NCBI GenBank assembly: GCA_030141605.1
Contig: JAQGDQ010000278.1
Location: 124,001 to 188,000, forward strand
Length of the DNA stretch: 64,000 bases
Source of the DNA: Tubiluchus corallicola
Taxonomy: Eukaryota > Priapulida > Priapulimorpha > Priapulimorphida > Tubiluchidae
Direction of reading: 5' to 3'
A program made the translations under genes and the position numbers. The notes beneath the pieces are model-generated. The model ran no database searches. It saw nothing but the letters and a program-made list of their open reading frames with translations, and had not been told where the DNA came from. Below, in pieces: positions 62,901-64,000 of the stretch; within the stretch, counting starts at the first letter, position 1; every line of letters starts with the position of its first letter.

Positions 62901-63312
62901 GTGTTTGTTTTGATAATATTTATGGCATGTCAGGAAGGTAACTGCTCAAGCTGTTGTCTGTGAGGTCTTGGCATATGCAACCTTTAACCACAACATGTCA
63001 AATTTATTCACGGAATTTCACGCAAATAAACAACATTCGCATCTGTGTCTCTGTTAGATCTGTTTAAGATAAACATTTTGAATTTGACAGCTGTGGGCAT
63101 CAAATAAGTAGTATTTCATCATTAGCATAGCGAAACTCATAAAGAAAATTTGAAGATTTTCACATTCATAATGTTCATAAAATAAACAAACTCACCCATT
63201 ATCATTTTCGCTGTAAATTAGATTTGGCCCGAAAACAATAGCTATATTTGATGTTGTCATTTTATTGGTGTCTGACAATGCAGCAAGTTTTGCCAAGAAC
63301 TTGATGAGGTAC
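47559..63312 (-). CDS. BAR-RhoGAP protein of RICH/nadrin group, 3' half
   Basis: Exons on the minus strand, in transcript order: 63312-63196, 56064-55985, 55317-54622 (or to 54754), 52436-52319, then either 51560-51446 or 50636-50543, then 47900-47559. All phases agree. The first two encode the end of a RhoGAP domain: [39 protein letters not shown] and [17 protein letters not shown], close to ARHGAP17/ARHGAP44 and fly RhoGAP92B. Such proteins inactivate Cdc42/Rac and bind membranes through an N-terminal BAR domain; the BAR domain and arginine finger are beyond the window end. The tail is proline-rich with likely SH3 ligands ([20 protein letters not shown]) and an acidic DEDDDD run. Confidence 0.9.
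49358..50470 (-). mobile_element. 5'-truncated LINE in RhoGAP intron
   Basis: On the minus strand the 5' part (from about 50420) encodes frame-shifted pieces: TRGHRLKLQ, then [20 protein letters not shown] and [10 protein letters not shown]. These follow the CR1-type ORF2 C-terminal pattern 'TRGH..KL...F...R....WN.LP..V..A'. The 3' end near 49358-49390 carries an AAATTGAATTTGAATTTGAA tail. It shares DNA with the fragment at 34640-34746 and is inactive. Confidence 0.7.
50543..50636 (-). CDS. RhoGAP alternative exon A (94 nt)
   Basis: Acceptor GAATGATAG|TTCC, donor CAG|GTAAGT. It is entered in phase 2 (AG|T) and leaves in phase 0. It encodes [19 protein letters not shown] then [12 protein letters not shown], a basic proline-rich SH3-ligand-like segment. 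It has the same phases as the exon at 51446-51560. Its acceptor lacks a good pyrimidine tract, while its donor is perfect. Confidence 0.85.
51446..51560 (-). CDS. RhoGAP alternative exon B (115 nt)
   Basis: Acceptor TTTCCTTTCGTTAG|TTCG, donor TTG|GTAGGT; same phase 2 entry and phase 0 exit as exon A. It encodes [19 protein letters not shown] then [19 protein letters not shown]. Like exon A it opens with Ser codons and carries a basic KKIPPRPSP motif. Lengths of 115 and 94 nt (both 3n+1) mean inclusion of both, or neither, breaks the frame. Confidence 0.75.
52319..52436 (-). CDS. RhoGAP tail exon
   Basis: Acceptor TTTTTTTCAG|CAATGG, donor GACAG|GTACGA, phase 1 to phase 2. It encodes [18 protein letters not shown], then [20 protein letters not shown]. 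No domain recognised; probably a disordered linker. Confidence 0.8.
52866..53149. repeat. Intronic inverted repeat with about 110-bp arms
   Basis: Left arm 52866-52975 and right arm 53036-53149 are diverged inverted copies. Shared blocks include GGAATTTRTTGCCAAA, TTCATTATCAAGGCATC, GAAACAAC and CGAAGxATAATTCAGT. The 60-bp spacer is almost pure A/T. It lies in a RhoGAP intron and would form a long imperfect RNA duplex in the pre-mRNA. Confidence 0.85.
54622..55317 (-). CDS. RhoGAP large tail exon
   Basis: Acceptor CCCATTTTAG|AGTTGG, phase 1. It encodes the end of the RhoGAP module ([15 protein letters not shown]), the acidic [16 protein letters not shown], and a proline-rich part with [18 protein letters not shown], then [19 protein letters not shown]. 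Two donors share phase 1: a strong CAG|GTGAGC ending the exon at 54754 and a weaker GAGG|GTACAA ending it at 54622. Read-through ends at TAG 54607-54605 after GTNLN, so this could also be a terminal exon of a short isoform. Confidence 0.88.
55985..56064 (-). CDS. RhoGAP exon, end of GAP domain
   Basis: 80 nt, acceptor CTTTTTCAG|AATG, donor GGCG|GTAAGA, phase 2 to phase 1. It encodes [20 protein letters not shown] then DYFFPG. The pattern HAD.FFP after the last GAP helices is characteristic of RICH-type RhoGAPs. Confidence 0.92.
56186..56573. mobile_element. Candidate MITE with TTCGAATCGAAT ends
   Basis: The ends are inverted. TAGGAGTGAGCATTC on the left matches TGGGGTGAGCATC on the complement of the right end, and CGAATTCGAATCGAAT on the left pairs with ATTCGATTCGAAT on the right. 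Termini of the GGGGTGAGCATC type occur in non-autonomous DNA transposons. A convincing target duplication was not found, so the exact ends are uncertain. Confidence 0.5.
58547..58761 (+). CDS. Desaturase exon 1 (first coding)
   Basis: Acceptor TTTATTACAG|ATAC indicates an upstream 5' UTR exon. ATG at 58569 is the first Met after the acceptor and gives [12 protein letters not shown]..., then [20 protein letters not shown] (helix 1). Donor TTTG|GTAAGT, phase 1. Confidence 0.9.
58547..62533 (+). CDS. Acyl-CoA delta-9 desaturase
   Basis: Five exons: 58547-58761 (ATG at 58569), 59653-59783, 60567-60772, 61219-61401, 62281-62533, all in exact phase, giving 321 aa. An ER-membrane di-iron enzyme that puts the first double bond into saturated fatty acyl-CoAs. 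All three histidine boxes are intact: HRLWAH (81-86), HRAHH (118-122), HNYHH (258-262), plus NSLAHAWG (225-232) supplying a further metal ligand. Membrane segments include [16 protein letters not shown] and [19 protein letters not shown]. The length is at the short end of the family because the N- and C-termini are brief. It is nested in an intron of the opposite-strand RhoGAP gene. The closest subfamily and substrate length cannot be told by eye. Confidence 0.95.
59261..59297 (+). repeat. Interstitial telomere-like repeat
   Basis: TAACCGTAACCGTAACCCTA continues as ACCCTAATCCTAATCC: six 6-base units, two of them perfect TAACCC. This is short and degenerate, in a desaturase intron. The 6-base unit matches TTAGGG-type telomeres. 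Confidence 0.7.
59653..59783 (+). CDS. Desaturase exon 2, first histidine box
   Basis: Acceptor TTTTTTTGCAG|CGAT, donor CAG|GTATGA, phase 1 to phase 0. It encodes [20 protein letters not shown], then [20 protein letters not shown], including HRLWAH. Confidence 0.95.
60567..60772 (+). CDS. Desaturase exon 3, second histidine box
   Basis: Acceptor TACTTGTAG|AATG, donor GAAA|GTAAGC, phase 0 to phase 2. It encodes [20 protein letters not shown], then [19 protein letters not shown], typical of animal delta-9 desaturases. Confidence 0.97.
61219..61401 (+). CDS. Desaturase exon 4, transmembrane segments
   Basis: Acceptor TCATGACAG|GTAT, donor GACAA|GTACAT, phase 2 to phase 2. It encodes two membrane segments and [13 protein letters not shown]. 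The donor is weak at +3 to +6 but is fixed by the in-phase family match to exon 5. Confidence 0.93.
62036..62132. mobile_element. pogo/Tigger-like MITE, 97 bp
   Basis: Imperfect terminal inverted repeats CAGTAGGCGCTGTTTATTAG and CAGTAGGCACCGCTTAATAG (complement of the right end), with TA at 62034-62035 and 62133-62134. It differs from the element at 45068-45235. It lies in the last desaturase intron and has no coding capacity. Confidence 0.8.
62281..62533 (+). CDS. Desaturase exon 5, third histidine box
   Basis: Acceptor TTTAATTTCAG|GTCA, phase 2. It encodes [19 protein letters not shown], then [36 protein letters not shown] and a short charged C-terminus ending GFGIL, TGA at 62531-62533. 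Confidence 0.97.
62595..62607 (+). terminator. Poly(A) signal of the desaturase gene
   Basis: Two AATAAA hexamers (62595-62600 and 62602-62607) lie about 60 bp after the stop codon, implying a very short 3' UTR of about 90-100 nt. Confidence 0.65.
63196..63312 (-). CDS. RhoGAP exon, core of GAP domain
   Basis: 117 nt, acceptor GCGTTACAG|GTACC, donor AATGG|GTGAGT, phase 2 to phase 2. It encodes [20 protein letters not shown], then [17 protein letters not shown]. The KMTxSNIAIVxGPNL motif is diagnostic of RhoGAP domains and closest to RICH1/RICH2. This is the most 5' exon visible; preceding exons lie past 64000. Confidence 0.97.
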
Positions 63313-64000
63313 CTGTAACGCAGAAGTTACATTTAATTAGAACAAGCTGAAGTGTGACAAATGCATAGTAAACACTTGATTTCCTTTGCCTGTGTTATTT
63401 CATGGGCTCGTTTCTTTTGTTTTTCACATGGAATAGAACAGAAAAGAAACTTATTTTTTACATGGATGCACATCGAAATTGCATATAATACAATATTTCC
63501 ATGATAGTCCATGCATGGTTAGTGCATTAAACGATTTCAAATAAATAAAATTAAACAAATAAAAATTAAACATTAATAGCATACATTAAATTAAATGAAC
63601 ATTTAATTAAAAGTTAAGCATTCAGAATTAGGAAATTTAAATTATTAATAAGTGCCAGAAAACAAGGCTAATAAGAGTTATAAAGTTAAAGTTCATAAAG
63701 AAAATATTAAAAGAATTAAATAAGTTAAAAACCAGTTAAAAATTATTTACTAAATACAGCAAAACTAGACTGATAAAACAACATTTTATGACTAAAACTA
63801 CTAAGTACTAAATGTTTAAGTACTAATAAAAATCACATCCCATTAAAAAAATTAAATGTTTAAACTTGTTATTGCTAAACAGTGATTATGAATAAAACAG
63901 CATGAGGTCAATAATAAAGTGATTAAAGATTAAAATCACTAAAAGTTACTAAGATTTCAAAAATGACATAAAGACCAAAATGCAATTTAATTTAAAACGG
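63313..64000 (-). other. Upstream RhoGAP intron, A-rich sequence
   Basis: No exon was found. From about 63530 to the end the plus strand is strongly A-rich with recurring TTAAA/ATTAAAAATTA words, giving a T-rich intron in the sense of the RhoGAP transcript. Confidence 0.7.

Larger units (their letters stand above)
56065..63195 (-). other. 7.1-kb RhoGAP intron hosting the desaturase gene
   Basis: On the minus strand this is a single intron (phase 2) between the two GAP-domain exons. The plus strand carries the complete desaturase gene at 58.5-62.6 kb. The rest holds a MITE candidate at 56186-56573, an interstitial telomere-like tract and AT-rich sequence. A 5' non-coding exon of the desaturase should lie here upstream of 58547 but was not identified. 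Confidence 0.85.

Overview
This is an AT-rich animal nuclear window with introns. The protein matches suggest an arthropod: the rhomboid resembles the rho/stet/rhomboid-4 group and the desaturase resembles arthropod acyl-CoA delta-9 desaturases. A short interstitial CCCTAA-type tract fits a TTAGGG telomere more than the TTAGG of most insects, so a non-insect arthropod such as a chelicerate is possible, but the sequence does not fix the species. Gene models were built by hand from reading frames, splice sites and exact intron-phase agreement.

Layout. (1) 1-13.4 kb: no gene recognised; diverged repeats and microsatellites. (2) 13.4-46.6 kb, + strand: one rhomboid serine protease gene. A CCAAT-box promoter candidate lies near 13.45 kb, followed by a possible 5' exon at 13.86-13.99 kb. 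Six coding exons between 19982 and 42940 give 292 aa with the Ser/His catalytic pair. The 3' UTR appears to run to a poly(A) site near 46.57 kb. The introns reach 11 kb and are full of MITEs, LINE remnants and simple repeats. (3) 47.6-64 kb, - strand: the 3' half of a BAR-RhoGAP gene of the RICH/nadrin group (ARHGAP17/ARHGAP44; Drosophila RhoGAP92B). It covers the end of the RhoGAP domain and a proline-rich SH3-binding tail; the 5' half lies beyond 64000. It is tail-to-tail with the rhomboid gene. (4) 58.5-62.6 kb, + strand: a complete five-exon acyl-CoA delta-9 desaturase of 321 aa, nested in a 7.1-kb intron of the RhoGAP gene on the opposite strand.

The three genes do not form a pathway. 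The rhomboid cleaves membrane proteins (EGF-ligand precursors in the best-known relatives), the RhoGAP acts on Cdc42/Rac at membranes and junctions, and the desaturase makes monounsaturated fatty acids.

Most notable observations: a pair of RhoGAP tail exons with identical splice phases whose lengths allow only one to be used at a time; two in-phase donors and a read-through stop in the large RhoGAP exon; a roughly 110-bp intronic inverted repeat that would form a long RNA hairpin; a decayed tandem array derived from the 3' end of rhomboid exon 3 and its splice donor; two hAT-type MITEs with 8-bp target duplications; two pogo/Tigger-like MITEs with TA targets; a (CAT)n-tailed repeat family present in opposite orientations; and a foldback repeat with a tRNA-like core.
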